Shown here: one piece after another, positions 44,292 through 52,401 of the stretch
How positions within the stretch are numbered: the first letter of the stretch is position 1
Layout of the letters: each line of letters opens with the position of its first letter
Translations under genes and position numbers: made by a program
Notes under the pieces: model-generated
What the model was told of the DNA's origin: nothing
What the model saw: the letters and a program-made list of their open reading frames with translations, nothing else
Database searches by the model: none
Assembly (NCBI GenBank): GCA_964350445.1
Contig: CAYGKA010000020.1
Coordinates: 1-64,000 of the forward strand
DNA from: Hwanghaeella sp964350445
GTDB taxonomy: Bacteria; Pseudomonadota; Alphaproteobacteria; UBA8366; Aestuariispiraceae
Length of the DNA stretch: 64,000 bases
Reading direction: 5' to 3'

Positions 44292-44795
44292 CTAACCAAG
44301 TTTGTCGATAGATTCGAGATGCAAGACCGTGATGAAATGCGTGACAGCATCTCCATCTTCAGACAGCGGGAGGCAAAGGAACGCGTGTTGAAGCAGGTGT
44401 CGGCCGCGCCAATAGGCGGGGCCGGCGCAGGCGCCAACACGCCGCTCCGTGACCAGTTCATTGTAGAATGACAGATCTATCTCTTCCTGGATGTCCGCCG
44501 CGCCGGCCCGCATGGTCTGCCCGGTGAGGTCCTTGCCATATGCTTGCGCCGCGCCACTGCCGCAAATGCGGTAACGTAGGTCGAACGGGTTCTGCAGCAC
44601 TTCATAAAGGATGAGATTGGCATGCCAGCCCAGGAAGTCCGCGAAGTCGAAATCACCCCACGCCGGCAGCCGAGGCAGATCGGCCTTGCTTCGCCAAAGG
44701 TCAAAGATCGGCTGAGCGATGCCGAGGGCTGCCGCGTCATCCCCCAAGGGATAGGTGCGGTATGTCCACCCCTTATGGCCCTGCCATGTCTTCAA
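44292..44795 (-). CDS. PAS-domain (PAS_5-like) protein
   Basis: A 167-residue single-domain protein that reads like the alphaproteobacterial PAS_5 group: LWRSKADLPRLPAWGDFDF near the N-terminus, FDLRYRICGSGAAQAYGKDL, then LCLPLSEDGDAVTHFITVLH. There is no output domain. The start appears to be a TTG at 44795 with GGGGGCGG in front; no in-frame ATG gives a full domain. It converges with the chemoreceptor gene, 25 bp apart. The ligand or partner is unknown. Confidence 0.72.
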   Translation of the reverse strand: MKTWQGHKGWTYRTYPLGDDAAALGIAQPIFDLWRSKADLPRLPAWGDFDFADFLGWHANLILYEVLQNPFDLRYRICGSGAAQAYGKDLTGQTMRAGAADIQEEIDLSFYNELVTERRVGACAGPAYWRGRHLLQHAFLCLPLSEDGDAVTHFITVLHLESIDKLG

Positions 44796-45086
44796 ACCGC
44801 CCCCAGTTCGTAAAACAACCTGTCAATCGGCCAGACGACACTTCTGGCCCACGCGACCGGTTCAATCGTACTCGATGATACCGGTTCTTCGTAGGGCATG
44901 CCTGTTCGGATCATCAAAAGGCAACTTGGGCCGTTTAAGGAATCAACCGCCACGGCTTGGCCCGGGACGATCGAACCCTGTTATTTGAGACCGCGGTCCT
45001 TCGGGGAAAAGCGCAACCCAATGGTCAGCCATTGGGGCGGCATCGGCACGGGCAGGGCCTGTATCCCCCTGGCGGAGCGTTCCGGG

Positions 45087-45887
45087 TCAGGCCTGCCAGA
45101 AGACCGGGAATTCCGAATGCGTCATCGGGTCGCCCTTTTGGAGCGCAACGCCTGGGAAGGGCGGTGAGGTCTTCCATGGCCGTTCCGCGAAGACGGCGTC
45201 GTCCCCCATCCAACGTGTCGAGAAGCCGCGCCGCCGGCTCTTAAGGCCGGTCGTGCCCGGTGCGCCATGCAATGTCCTCATATGAAAGACGATGCAGTCG
45301 CCGAGGGCGAGGTCCCAAGACAGGATGTCCAATTCGCCGCGCAAGGCATCGACATCCGGCACCGTCTCAAACCCTTCATGTCCATCGGCATAGCTCTGAT
45401 GGTTCAGGAAAAAGCGCGGATAGTACATTGTCCCGGTTCGGTGCGACCCGGCAACGAATTCAGGGCAAGCGGCCTTCGGCACAGGGTCGAGCGGCAACCA
45501 GATCGAACAAACCTGGTTTCCGTCCAATCCGTAGTAAGGTTGGTCGTGGTGCCAGGGGGTAACCTCGGCGGTGCCGGGTTCCTTGACCAGGACATGCTCG
45601 TGATAGATGCGCGCCGTCTTACTGCGCATTAGGGTGCCGGCGATTTCGGCGGCCGGGGAGGCGCTGACGAAACGTTCGTATTCGGGGATCCGCCGCCAGT
45701 TGCAATAATCGTCATAGAAAGCGCCCTTGCCGCCTTCCGGCGTATAGAAGGTGCTGTCCGGTCCTGGGTCCTTGAAATTCTGCTCCACGCCGTCGGCCAG
45801 CATGTCCAGCCAGTTGCGGTCGAAAATACCGCGGAGACAGATCGCGCCGTCGCGGTCGAAAGCCTCAATCTGTTCTTCCGTGATCAT
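45087..45887 (-). CDS. Phytanoyl-CoA dioxygenase family protein
   Basis: A 266-residue Fe(II)/2-oxoglutarate oxygenase of the PhyH family. The facial triad is readable: PWHHDQPYYG (His113, Asp115) and RTLHGAPG (His207); an Arg in SRRRGFSTRW would bind 2-oxoglutarate. The ATG at 45887 overlaps the stop of the second oxygenase gene by 4 bp (ATGA). Such enzymes hydroxylate small molecules in many pathways; the substrate is unknown. It is co-expressed with the oxygenase at 45884 and probably the binding protein at 46796. Confidence 0.88.
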   Translation of the reverse strand: MITEEQIEAFDRDGAICLRGIFDRNWLDMLADGVEQNFKDPGPDSTFYTPEGGKGAFYDDYCNWRRIPEYERFVSASPAAEIAGTLMRSKTARIYHEHVLVKEPGTAEVTPWHHDQPYYGLDGNQVCSIWLPLDPVPKAACPEFVAGSHRTGTMYYPRFFLNHQSYADGHEGFETVPDVDALRGELDILSWDLALGDCIVFHMRTLHGAPGTTGLKSRRRGFSTRWMGDDAVFAERPWKTSPPFPGVALQKGDPMTHSEFPVFWQA

Positions 45888-46702
45888 GCCTGCAGCTCCA
45901 GCGGTTCTGACCGGCCCCAGAACAGACGACGGACTTCCTCGCTGTTTGTCTGGCCGGGCTTTTCTGAAAAGCACAGTACGGGGACGAGGCGCAGACGCTG
46001 TCCCAAAACTTTCGTGACCCTGTGCAAGGTCTGACGGCCGTCGAAGATGGACAACGTGCCCGGGTTGAAGGGCAGCCGATGGACCGCGTCGCTTGTCCCG
46101 GCGATAGCCCGCATCACCTGTTCGCCTTCATCCTCGCGACCGCGGATCATGGGTACGTATTCGAAATCCCCGCCTTGTTCCGGCTGTTGAAGCATCAGGG
46201 TGACGGTGAATTCACTTTCGTCGAAATGCCATCCATGCTGGCCGTCGTGGCGAAAGACGTTCACGGAACAGGCGCCAAGCGGGTCGGCGAAATGATAGAG
46301 CCCGGGTTTGCCAAGCACGGCCGCGATGAAGTTTTTCAGCGGCTCCCATTCGTATAATCGGCGCAGCGAGGCATTCGCCGGGATGTTGTCGTAGGCAATG
46401 GATCCGACACTGGTTTTCTCCATCACCGCTTCGTGGCCTGTCGCGGTGCCAGCGCTGGTTTGCAGGTATGCGGTATGACTGTCCTCGCAAAAATAAGCGC
46501 GATCCGCGACGGCTTCCGCCTCGGCGGCGAGGATGTCCAGGGCAAAGGGTTTGATGAAACCCTGCAGCAGGCAGGCGCCTTCCTCTCGGTACTTCCTGCG
46601 GCATTCAGCCAGGAATGCCTGACCTTCGTCGCTGTTCAGATCATCGACCGGAAACCGCTCCAGATCCACCATTTCCGCCGCGGCGACTGATTTCCATTCC
46701 AT
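45884..46702 (-). CDS. 2OG-Fe(II) oxygenase, HalD/BesD-like family
   Basis: A 272-residue oxygenase that resembles the HalD/BesD/ArpA-like group acting on free amino acids. The metal site reads GWHFDESEFTVTLML (His159, Asp161) and QTLHRVTKV (His227), with Arg236/238 in RLRLVPVL for 2-oxoglutarate. Because Asp161 is kept, where halogenases of this group have Gly, it should be a hydroxylase. The ATG at 46702 follows AGGAGCG. It is coupled by a 4-bp overlap to the PhyH gene and lies 93 bp after the binding-protein gene. The subfamily assignment is from memory of the fold and motif. Confidence 0.72.
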   Translation of the reverse strand: MEWKSVAAAEMVDLERFPVDDLNSDEGQAFLAECRRKYREEGACLLQGFIKPFALDILAAEAEAVADRAYFCEDSHTAYLQTSAGTATGHEAVMEKTSVGSIAYDNIPANASLRRLYEWEPLKNFIAAVLGKPGLYHFADPLGACSVNVFRHDGQHGWHFDESEFTVTLMLQQPEQGGDFEYVPMIRGREDEGEQVMRAIAGTSDAVHRLPFNPGTLSIFDGRQTLHRVTKVLGQRLRLVPVLCFSEKPGQTNSEEVRRLFWGRSEPLELQA

Positions 46703-46795
46703 CACGACGCTCCTATTCGTCCCTAACCAGACAGCAAATCCCAACCGGGGAGGTTGGCACGTGTGCCGACCTCCCCGCCTCCCCTGGTGTCGGGG

Positions 46796-48385
46796 TCAGG
46801 TCAACCACCACCGTTCGATCAGCTTGTAGCCGTCGAATTCCCAATTGCCGGCGATCCTTTCAGGGTGCCGGACATTGTCGCGGAAGGCCAGGATGTGGTT
46901 CGCGAAAAGATGGATAACGGAGGGGCAATCGTCACGGCAGATTGCCTGCATCTCGTGATACATGTCCCGACGCTTTGTGATGTCAAATTCGCCCCGTGCA
47001 TCCTTCAGCAGGGTATTGAACCGGCCGTTTCGCCAGTAGGACTCGTTCCAATTGGATTCTTCCGAGTAACCCTGGGTGAACATCCAATCTTCCGTCGGAC
47101 GGCCGCTCCAATAGCTGGCCGACCACGGCGCCTTCAACCAAACATCCGACCAGTAGCCGTCGTCCGGGGCGCGTTTCGGGGTGATCGTGATACCGGCTTT
47201 CTTCGCTTGCTCCGCAATCAGGACAGTCGTGTCGACGGCGCCCGAATACAGCCCGTCTGACGCGATGAGTTCCAGCGCCAGACCTTCCATTCCCGCTTTC
47301 TTGAGATGGAACTTCGCTTTTTCTGGGTCGTAGGCACGCTGCGGAAGGTCAGCGTTGTAGAACCTGTTGGCCGGGCTGATCGGATGGTCGTTCCCCAGCG
47401 ATCCCCGTCCCCTGACGATCTTCTTCAGGATTTCCTCCCGATCGATGGCCAATTTTAGCGCCATTCTGACATCGGGATTGTCGAAGGGAGCATGATCGCC
47501 CCGCATCGGGAACGTGTAATGCTGGGTGCTGACCGTGTCTTCCACCGTGATACCGGGTCTCTTCGCCAGCAGGTCCGCCGTCTTCGCTTCAATATCGCCG
47601 CTGACGTCAACGGCATTCGTGACTAGGCTGTTCAACCGTGCCGCGCTGTCCGCCATGACAAGAATTTCGGCGGAATCAACATGTGCCTTGCCCGGGATGA
47701 AATAATTCTCGTTCCGCTTCATCAAGGCACGGATGCCCGGTTCGAAGTTCTCGATCGCATAGGCGCCGGTTCCAATGCCGCTAAGGTCCACATCGTCGTC
47801 CTTGGCGGGCAGAATGGATAGGGAACTTGCGCTCAAGCCGAACGGGAAGTCCGCGTTGGGCGAGGCGAGTTCAAAGACGATCTTGTCCTTACCGTCGGCC
47901 TTCATGGAGACGATCGTGTCCACAAATGACTTCATCGCCGATTTGGACTCTTCGCCTTGGTGGCGGCGCAGGGAGTGTATCACGTCCGTCGAATCCACGG
48001 TCTTGCCGTTGTGGAACTCCACGTCCTTGCGCAAAGTGAATATCCACTTGTCGGGCCGTCCGTCTGCTTCGAAGGACTCGGCCAAAAGCGGTTCCAATTC
48101 GCCTTCCGAATTCACTTCCGTGAGCTGCGAATAGGCGGTGTACCAAAGCATGTTCACGAATCCGCTGCTGAGCGTTGCGGGATCGAACGAGTCAGTCGAG
48201 GAGCCCTGAACCGAGGCGACGCGCAGATGTCCGCCCTTTTGCGGCGCGGCCGCTTGTGCATCCCGGGCGAGCAGGCCGGCCGGAACGGCGGCAAGGGCGC
48301 CCATTGCGGCCGCATGCCTGATAAAGCTGCGGCGGCTGATTCGGCCTTCGCAATATTGCTGTTTTAGTTTTTCGAACGATGACAT
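46796..48385 (-). CDS. Tat-exported peptide/opine-type ABC substrate-binding protein
   Basis: A 529-residue SBP_bac_5 (DppA/OppA-type) binding protein. The N-terminus carries a twin-arginine signal in RISRRSFIRHAAAMGALAAV, with cleavage near AQAAAP. The mature part shows FTLRKDVEFHNGKTVDSTDV and VRMALKLAIDREEILKKIV, typical of the family. The ATG at 48385 has GGGAGACGGCA in front. No permease or ATPase gene follows; instead two 2OG oxygenases do, so the permease must be encoded elsewhere. The ligand is unknown. Confidence 0.88.
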   Translation of the reverse strand: MSSFEKLKQQYCEGRISRRSFIRHAAAMGALAAVPAGLLARDAQAAAPQKGGHLRVASVQGSSTDSFDPATLSSGFVNMLWYTAYSQLTEVNSEGELEPLLAESFEADGRPDKWIFTLRKDVEFHNGKTVDSTDVIHSLRRHQGEESKSAMKSFVDTIVSMKADGKDKIVFELASPNADFPFGLSASSLSILPAKDDDVDLSGIGTGAYAIENFEPGIRALMKRNENYFIPGKAHVDSAEILVMADSAARLNSLVTNAVDVSGDIEAKTADLLAKRPGITVEDTVSTQHYTFPMRGDHAPFDNPDVRMALKLAIDREEILKKIVRGRGSLGNDHPISPANRFYNADLPQRAYDPEKAKFHLKKAGMEGLALELIASDGLYSGAVDTTVLIAEQAKKAGITITPKRAPDDGYWSDVWLKAPWSASYWSGRPTEDWMFTQGYSEESNWNESYWRNGRFNTLLKDARGEFDITKRRDMYHEMQAICRDDCPSVIHLFANHILAFRDNVRHPERIAGNWEFDGYKLIERWWLT

Positions 48386-48649
48386 TGCCGTCTCCCGTTA
48401 AGTATTGAAATGCTTCCCGTTTCCGCTGGGTTGCCGATGTCGGAGAGGCGATGCGCTTCCGCTCGATCTATTGGTTGCACCCTTTTTTTGGTTCCGATTG
48501 ATCCGGATTTTTAATCATGGGGCTACTATAGTGCGGCCCCTTGGCGATAGGATAACACAAAAAGCGTATAACAGTAGTGCTGTGGCATCGGAAATCAGCG
48601 CTCGCGATTGTGGCGAGGTCCGGACGGTTAAGTTTGGAAAGGAAAGCAT

Positions 48650-49258
48650 ATGGGCGAAAGCGACGACAGGTCCGATGCCGGCGGCTCGGACATTTGTTGG
48701 ATCGAAACGCCGCGCCCTGACGACCCGGCTGTGAAGCCCGTTTATGACGAACTGCTGCGGCGTGGCGGTCGGCACTACAACCTCTACCTCGCGGCAGCCT
48801 TGCGGCCGGGGCCGATGCTGGCGGCCGACGCCCATTACCGGGCTGTGTTACACGACCCGTCGAACGCGACGCCGGGATGGCTGCTGGAAATGTTGGCGAC
48901 GCAAGCCGCCTATTTGGCCGATTGCGACTACGCTGCAAAGAACCACGGCTGGAACGCGGTCCGCCTATGTGGGGCGGGGCGGGACGGCGCCTCGATGCTG
49001 GAGGCGATCCGGCAGGGCGACTACCGCACGCTTTTCACGGAAAAGGAAGCCGCGCTGCTGAACCATGGGGAGAAATTATCGTGTCATCCGGAAAAGATCC
49101 GCAAGCCTGATATCGAGTTGCTGCGGGCCGTCGGATGGACGGATGTCGAGATTCTCGAGGCGACCCAGGTAATCGCCGGTTTTGCCTATTGGGTCCGCTA
49201 TATCAACGGCCTCGGCATCGCGCTCAATGACGAGGAAGTCGGGCGCGGGGACATTTAG
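48650..49258 (+). CDS. Carboxymuconolactone decarboxylase/AhpD-like protein
   Basis: A 202-residue protein of the CMD/peroxidase-related family. The AhpD-like core is LADCDYAAKNHGWNA. The canonical peroxidase motif is C-x-x-C-x-x-x-H; here only the first Cys and the His remain and the second Cys is Ala. That argues against an AhpD-type disulphide mechanism. The ATG at 48650 follows AAAGGAAAGC. It converges with the GST gene with a 4-bp overlap. Confidence 0.78.
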   Translation: MGESDDRSDAGGSDICWIETPRPDDPAVKPVYDELLRRGGRHYNLYLAAALRPGPMLAADAHYRAVLHDPSNATPGWLLEMLATQAAYLADCDYAAKNHGWNAVRLCGAGRDGASMLEAIRQGDYRTLFTEKEAALLNHGEKLSCHPEKIRKPDIELLRAVGWTDVEILEATQVIAGFAYWVRYINGLGIALNDEEVGRGDI

Positions 49259-49914
49259 CCGGCCGGGTCGCTGCGTGCCTGGATCGGCGGCTTGCTATGG
49301 GCCATATGCAGCGCGTGTATGCGGGCGACGGCCGGGCGGGCCATCATTGCGGTCAAATGGCGTTCGATCGCCGGTCGGGCAGCAATTCCGTTGGGGTGGA
49401 CCTCGGGCCAAACCGTCTGAAGGGCCAGCAGAAAATCCAACACCGTCACCGTGTCACCGAAGAAGTAAGGACCGTCCCCGATCGCGTCGGCAATCGTATC
49501 CAGCACCGAACCTAATCGCTTCCTAGACGCTTTCAGGAAGCGCTGCTGCGTCGCATCGTCTTCGAAATAGACCTCCGGATGAAACTGGATCATGACATCC
49601 GGCTGCAGCGTCGAGGCCAGATAATGGAACCACTGCAGGAAACGCGCGCGCCGCGGGTCGCCGGTTTGGATTTGATAGGCGCCGGAGGCATGTTTTTCGG
49701 CCAGATAGAGGGCGATAGCCCCTGTTTCGAAAACCGGTCCGTCCGGCGTCTCCAGGGCGGGTACGCGTGCATGGGGGCTGGCCGCGACGAAATCCGGGTC
49801 GGGCGTCGCGGTGAAGATTCCGACCCATTTGACTGTGTAGTCCAACCCCAATTCTTCCATCAAGGCATGGACGGTCATGGCGTAGGAGTTCGGATAGGCA
49901 TAGAGCGTATACAT
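49255..49914 (-). CDS. Glutathione S-transferase family protein
   Basis: A 219-residue GST: the thioredoxin-like N-terminal domain begins MYTLYAYPNSYAMTVHALME and contains ARVPALETPDGPVFETGAIA (cis-Pro and Glu-Thr glutathione contacts), followed by the helical domain. An in-frame ATG at 49956 would add 14 residues without homology, so 49914 is preferred though neither has a strong ribosome site. Specific substrate unknown. The gene ends 4 bp inside the CMD gene. Confidence 0.87.
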   Translation of the reverse strand: MYTLYAYPNSYAMTVHALMEELGLDYTVKWVGIFTATPDPDFVAASPHARVPALETPDGPVFETGAIALYLAEKHASGAYQIQTGDPRRARFLQWFHYLASTLQPDVMIQFHPEVYFEDDATQQRFLKASRKRLGSVLDTIADAIGDGPYFFGDTVTVLDFLLALQTVWPEVHPNGIAARPAIERHLTAMMARPAVARIHALHMAHSKPPIQARSDPAG

Positions 49915-50040
49915 CGGGCGAGGATGCGCCGCCCCATACTGTTCGGGCAAGCGCATTTAATGCGGCGCCGGTGTCCCTTGATGCATGGCGGGTGGACAGG
50001 CAGTCTTCCCGTTCGGGGCGATCTGATGATGGCCGAGCGG

Positions 50041-50262
50041 GAATTGGCGACGGACTTGTCGACGGACTTGGCGACGGACTTGGCGACGGACTTGGCGACG
50101 GACTTGGNNNNNNNNNNNNNNNNNNNNNNNNNNNNNNNNNNNNNNNNNNNNNNNNNNNNNNNNNNNNNNNNNNNNNNNNNNNNNNNNNNNNNNNNNNNNN
50201 NNNNNNNGACTTGTCGACGGACTTGGCGACGGACTTGGCGACGGACTTGGCGACGGACTTGG
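50041..50262. repeat. 12-bp tandem repeat array, broken by gap
   Basis: Head-to-tail 12-mers GACTTGGCGACG with a GACTTGTCGACG variant. The left flank (50053-50107) and the right flank (50208-50262) are the identical 55 bp: one variant unit, three standard units and GACTTGG. A diverged unit starts at 50041. The unit length is a multiple of three, so frames stay open on both strands, but no gene is credible here. It sits between divergent GST and M29-like genes, about 130 bp from one and 10 bp from the other. Confidence 0.9.
50108..50207. other. Assembly gap (100 N)
   Basis: Exactly 100 N bases, the conventional length for a gap of unknown size. The identical 55-bp flanks mean that the true array may be longer than shown, or that the two contig ends overlap and the gap is not real. 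Confidence 0.97.
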
Positions 50263-50272
50263 GGGGCGGGCG

Positions 50273-51364
50273 ATGATGGAAGCAGTCGAGGAAGGCGCGC
50301 GCAGCATACTGGTCGATTGCGCGGGCATCGCGCCGGGCGATCGGGTTTTGATCGTTGGCGAGGAGGGGCCGGACGCGTTCTTCGATTTCGCAGTCTGCGA
50401 GCGCGTGGCCTCTGCCGCGCGGTCGCTGAAGGCGGTTGTTTCCGTCGTCCGTGCGCCTGCCATCGCCGGGCCGGAAGACTTGCCGTCCGATTTCGCCGAC
50501 CTGATCGCAGCGGCCGATCATGTCCTGTTTTTTGCGCGGATCGGCGATCAGCTGCGGTTCACACCGCTGCCTGGAGCGGGTCGGAAGATCATGTGCTACA
50601 CACGCGACGAACATTATCTGGCCGACCGTTTCGCCCGGCTGCCCTACGGATTGTTCACGGAAATATTGTCCTTGCTTCAACAGGAAATGGTCCGGGCGAA
50701 GGCCTGGCACATCGAATGTCCGGAAGGGACAAACCTCGACGGCGGTTTTGATGGAGCCGAAGTTCGCGAAGCCGTGGCGGCGGAGAAGGGCTTTTCCGTT
50801 TCGCTGTTCCCCGTGATGATCTATCCCCCCCTCAGTTGCCGTCACATGACCGGTGATCTCGTGCTTTCCCGTTTCCTGATTTCTACCTCGACGACGATGA
50901 TGGCGGACAGTCTGCTGCCGTTGCGCGCCCCGGTGACGGCCCGCATCGAGGGCGGGGCCATCACGAAACTCCACGGGCCGGGCGATGTGGTCGAGACGAT
51001 AGAGGCGCATCTCGACCGCTGCGCCGGGCGTGAGCCGGCCTTGGCGCGGCGTTTCCATTCATGGCATGCGGGCATCTATCCGCCGACCTTCTTTTCGGGA
51101 AAGGCGGAGGACGACATCGAATCCTGGGGCGACGTTGCTTTCGGGTCGCCGCGATACACCCATTTTCACTTTTGCGGACCGGAACCGGGGATGGTCGCAG
51201 CTTCCCTTTTCGATACGACGATATCGATCGATGGGCGGGCGTTCTGGTCCAAAGGCGAGTTCGTCTTCCTGGACCGCCCCGAATGCCGGGCTATGCTGGA
51301 CAAATACGGCTGCGACGGCTCGGCGTTTCAGAACAACCCTAACCTTGGCTTGTCGTTTCTTTGA
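50273..51364 (+). CDS. M29 aminopeptidase / NicX-like protein
   Basis: A 363-residue protein I place tentatively in the M29-like metallopeptidase superfamily, which also contains 2,5-dihydroxypyridine dioxygenase NicX. The N-terminal GIAPGDRVLIVGEEGPDAF followed by an alternating alpha/beta pattern, and the C-terminal ESWGDVAFGSPRYTHFHFC with clustered His, fit that group, as does the overall length. No signal peptide. The ATG at 50273 follows GGGGGGCGGGCG directly after the tandem repeat. The substrate is unknown and the family call needs a profile search. Confidence 0.6.
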   Translation: MMEAVEEGARSILVDCAGIAPGDRVLIVGEEGPDAFFDFAVCERVASAARSLKAVVSVVRAPAIAGPEDLPSDFADLIAAADHVLFFARIGDQLRFTPLPGAGRKIMCYTRDEHYLADRFARLPYGLFTEILSLLQQEMVRAKAWHIECPEGTNLDGGFDGAEVREAVAAEKGFSVSLFPVMIYPPLSCRHMTGDLVLSRFLISTSTTMMADSLLPLRAPVTARIEGGAITKLHGPGDVVETIEAHLDRCAGREPALARRFHSWHAGIYPPTFFSGKAEDDIESWGDVAFGSPRYTHFHFCGPEPGMVAASLFDTTISIDGRAFWSKGEFVFLDRPECRAMLDKYGCDGSAFQNNPNLGLSFL

Positions 51365-51379
51365 ACGTTCTGGGAAGGG

Positions 51380-51468
51380 TGGCGGAGAGACCGGGACTCG
51401 AACCCGGGGACCGCTTTAATACGGTCACGGATTAGCAATCCGCTGCATTACCACTCTGCCATCTCTCC
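51380..51468 (-). tRNA. tRNA-Ser(GCU)
   Basis: Minus-strand cloverleaf of 89 bases with encoded CCA. The acceptor arm GGAGAGA pairs with TCTCTCC, followed by discriminator G and CCA. The anticodon loop reads TTGCTAA with GCT anticodon between GGA/TCC-type arms, a long variable arm follows (class II, as in serine tRNAs), and the T-loop is GGTTCGAGTCC. It lies 15 bp after the M29-like gene. No integrase or repeat of its 3' end was seen. Confidence 0.95.
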
Positions 51469-51752
51469 ATGCCATGACGCCGGTCGCAGGGTCTTTGCGG
51501 GGCGTCGAGCGGTAAGGCGCGTGATTAAGGGGGCGGGCAGGCGATGTCAATCTGATTTCGGAAACCTGCCCGATTTCCGAATCCACCCGGCGATTGGTGT
51601 TGGGCACCGGTGCTGGGCAACTGGCGATCGGCAAGGCCGAAAGGCCGAGCGGGGCTTGTTTCCCCGGTCCGGAGCTTCTATGTCGCGGTCAAGGGCCGTC
51701 GCACCGGGAAAAGCGAAGGCAGTCTTGCTTTGAACCAGGATCGGAGTCCGCC

Positions 51753-52172
51753 ATGACCATGACCGTGGACGAACTTGTCGACAGTTTCGAATTCTTCGAT
51801 GACTGGGAAGACCGCTATGCCTATGTCATCGACCTGGGCAAGAAGCTGCCGACCATGCCCGAGGCCGAGATGGTTGAGGAAAACAAGGTGCGGGGCTGCA
51901 TGAGTCAGGTATGGCTGGTCTGTGAGAAGGACGAAACGGCCGACCCGCCCGTACTTCGCTTCCGGGCCAATTCGGACGCGTTCATCGTCAAAGGACTCAT
52001 CGCGATATTGCTCGAATTGTATGACGGCAAAACCCCTCGGTTCATCCTGGATACGGACGCGATCGACGTCATGGGCCGTATCGGCCTGGACCAGCATCTG
52101 AGCCCGAACCGACGGAACGGTCTGGTCGCGATGGTCGCCCGGATAAAAAAGATCGCCGCTGAGTCCGTTTAA
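51753..52172 (+). CDS. sufE: SufE family Fe-S assembly protein
   Basis: A 139-residue SufE. SufE takes sulphur from the cysteine desulphurase SufS and passes it to SufB. The acceptor cysteine is in VRGCMSQVWL, with FEFFDDWEDRYAYVIDLGKK before it and LSPNRRNGLVAMVARIK at the C-terminus, all typical. The ATG at 51753 follows a GGAG; a longer frame to 51594 overlaps unconserved sequence. The suf operon itself is not in the window. Confidence 0.92.
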   Translation: MTMTVDELVDSFEFFDDWEDRYAYVIDLGKKLPTMPEAEMVEENKVRGCMSQVWLVCEKDETADPPVLRFRANSDAFIVKGLIAILLELYDGKTPRFILDTDAIDVMGRIGLDQHLSPNRRNGLVAMVARIKKIAAESV

Positions 52173-52401
52173 TCTCCCTCTTCCAAATAAACTTAATAAT
52201 TACAGATAAATAGATTGTCTCTCGCACCACTTCGGGGCGACGGGTATTTGCGTACGTTTGGTTGTTTCCGATTCATTAACCAATGCTGGGTAGCGTGACG
52301 GTCCCGTCCGCGCAGACGCGCAGGGCGCCATTTTGTCAGTGCGAGTTCAGCCGCGGCCTGCCGGCCGCCCAGGTGTCACGGATTCAGTCCAAGGGGGTAC
52401 G

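Noticed and set aside
45884..46702. Amino acid halogenase
   Set aside because: The metal-binding Asp of the HxD motif is retained, so hydroxylation is expected, not halogenation.
50041..50262. CRISPR-like direct repeats
   Set aside because: Units are contiguous 12-mers with no spacers and no cas genes nearby; this is a tandem repeat.
51380..51468. tRNA-Ser as an island integration site
   Set aside because: No integrase, no repeat of the tRNA 3' end and no change in gene character on either side.
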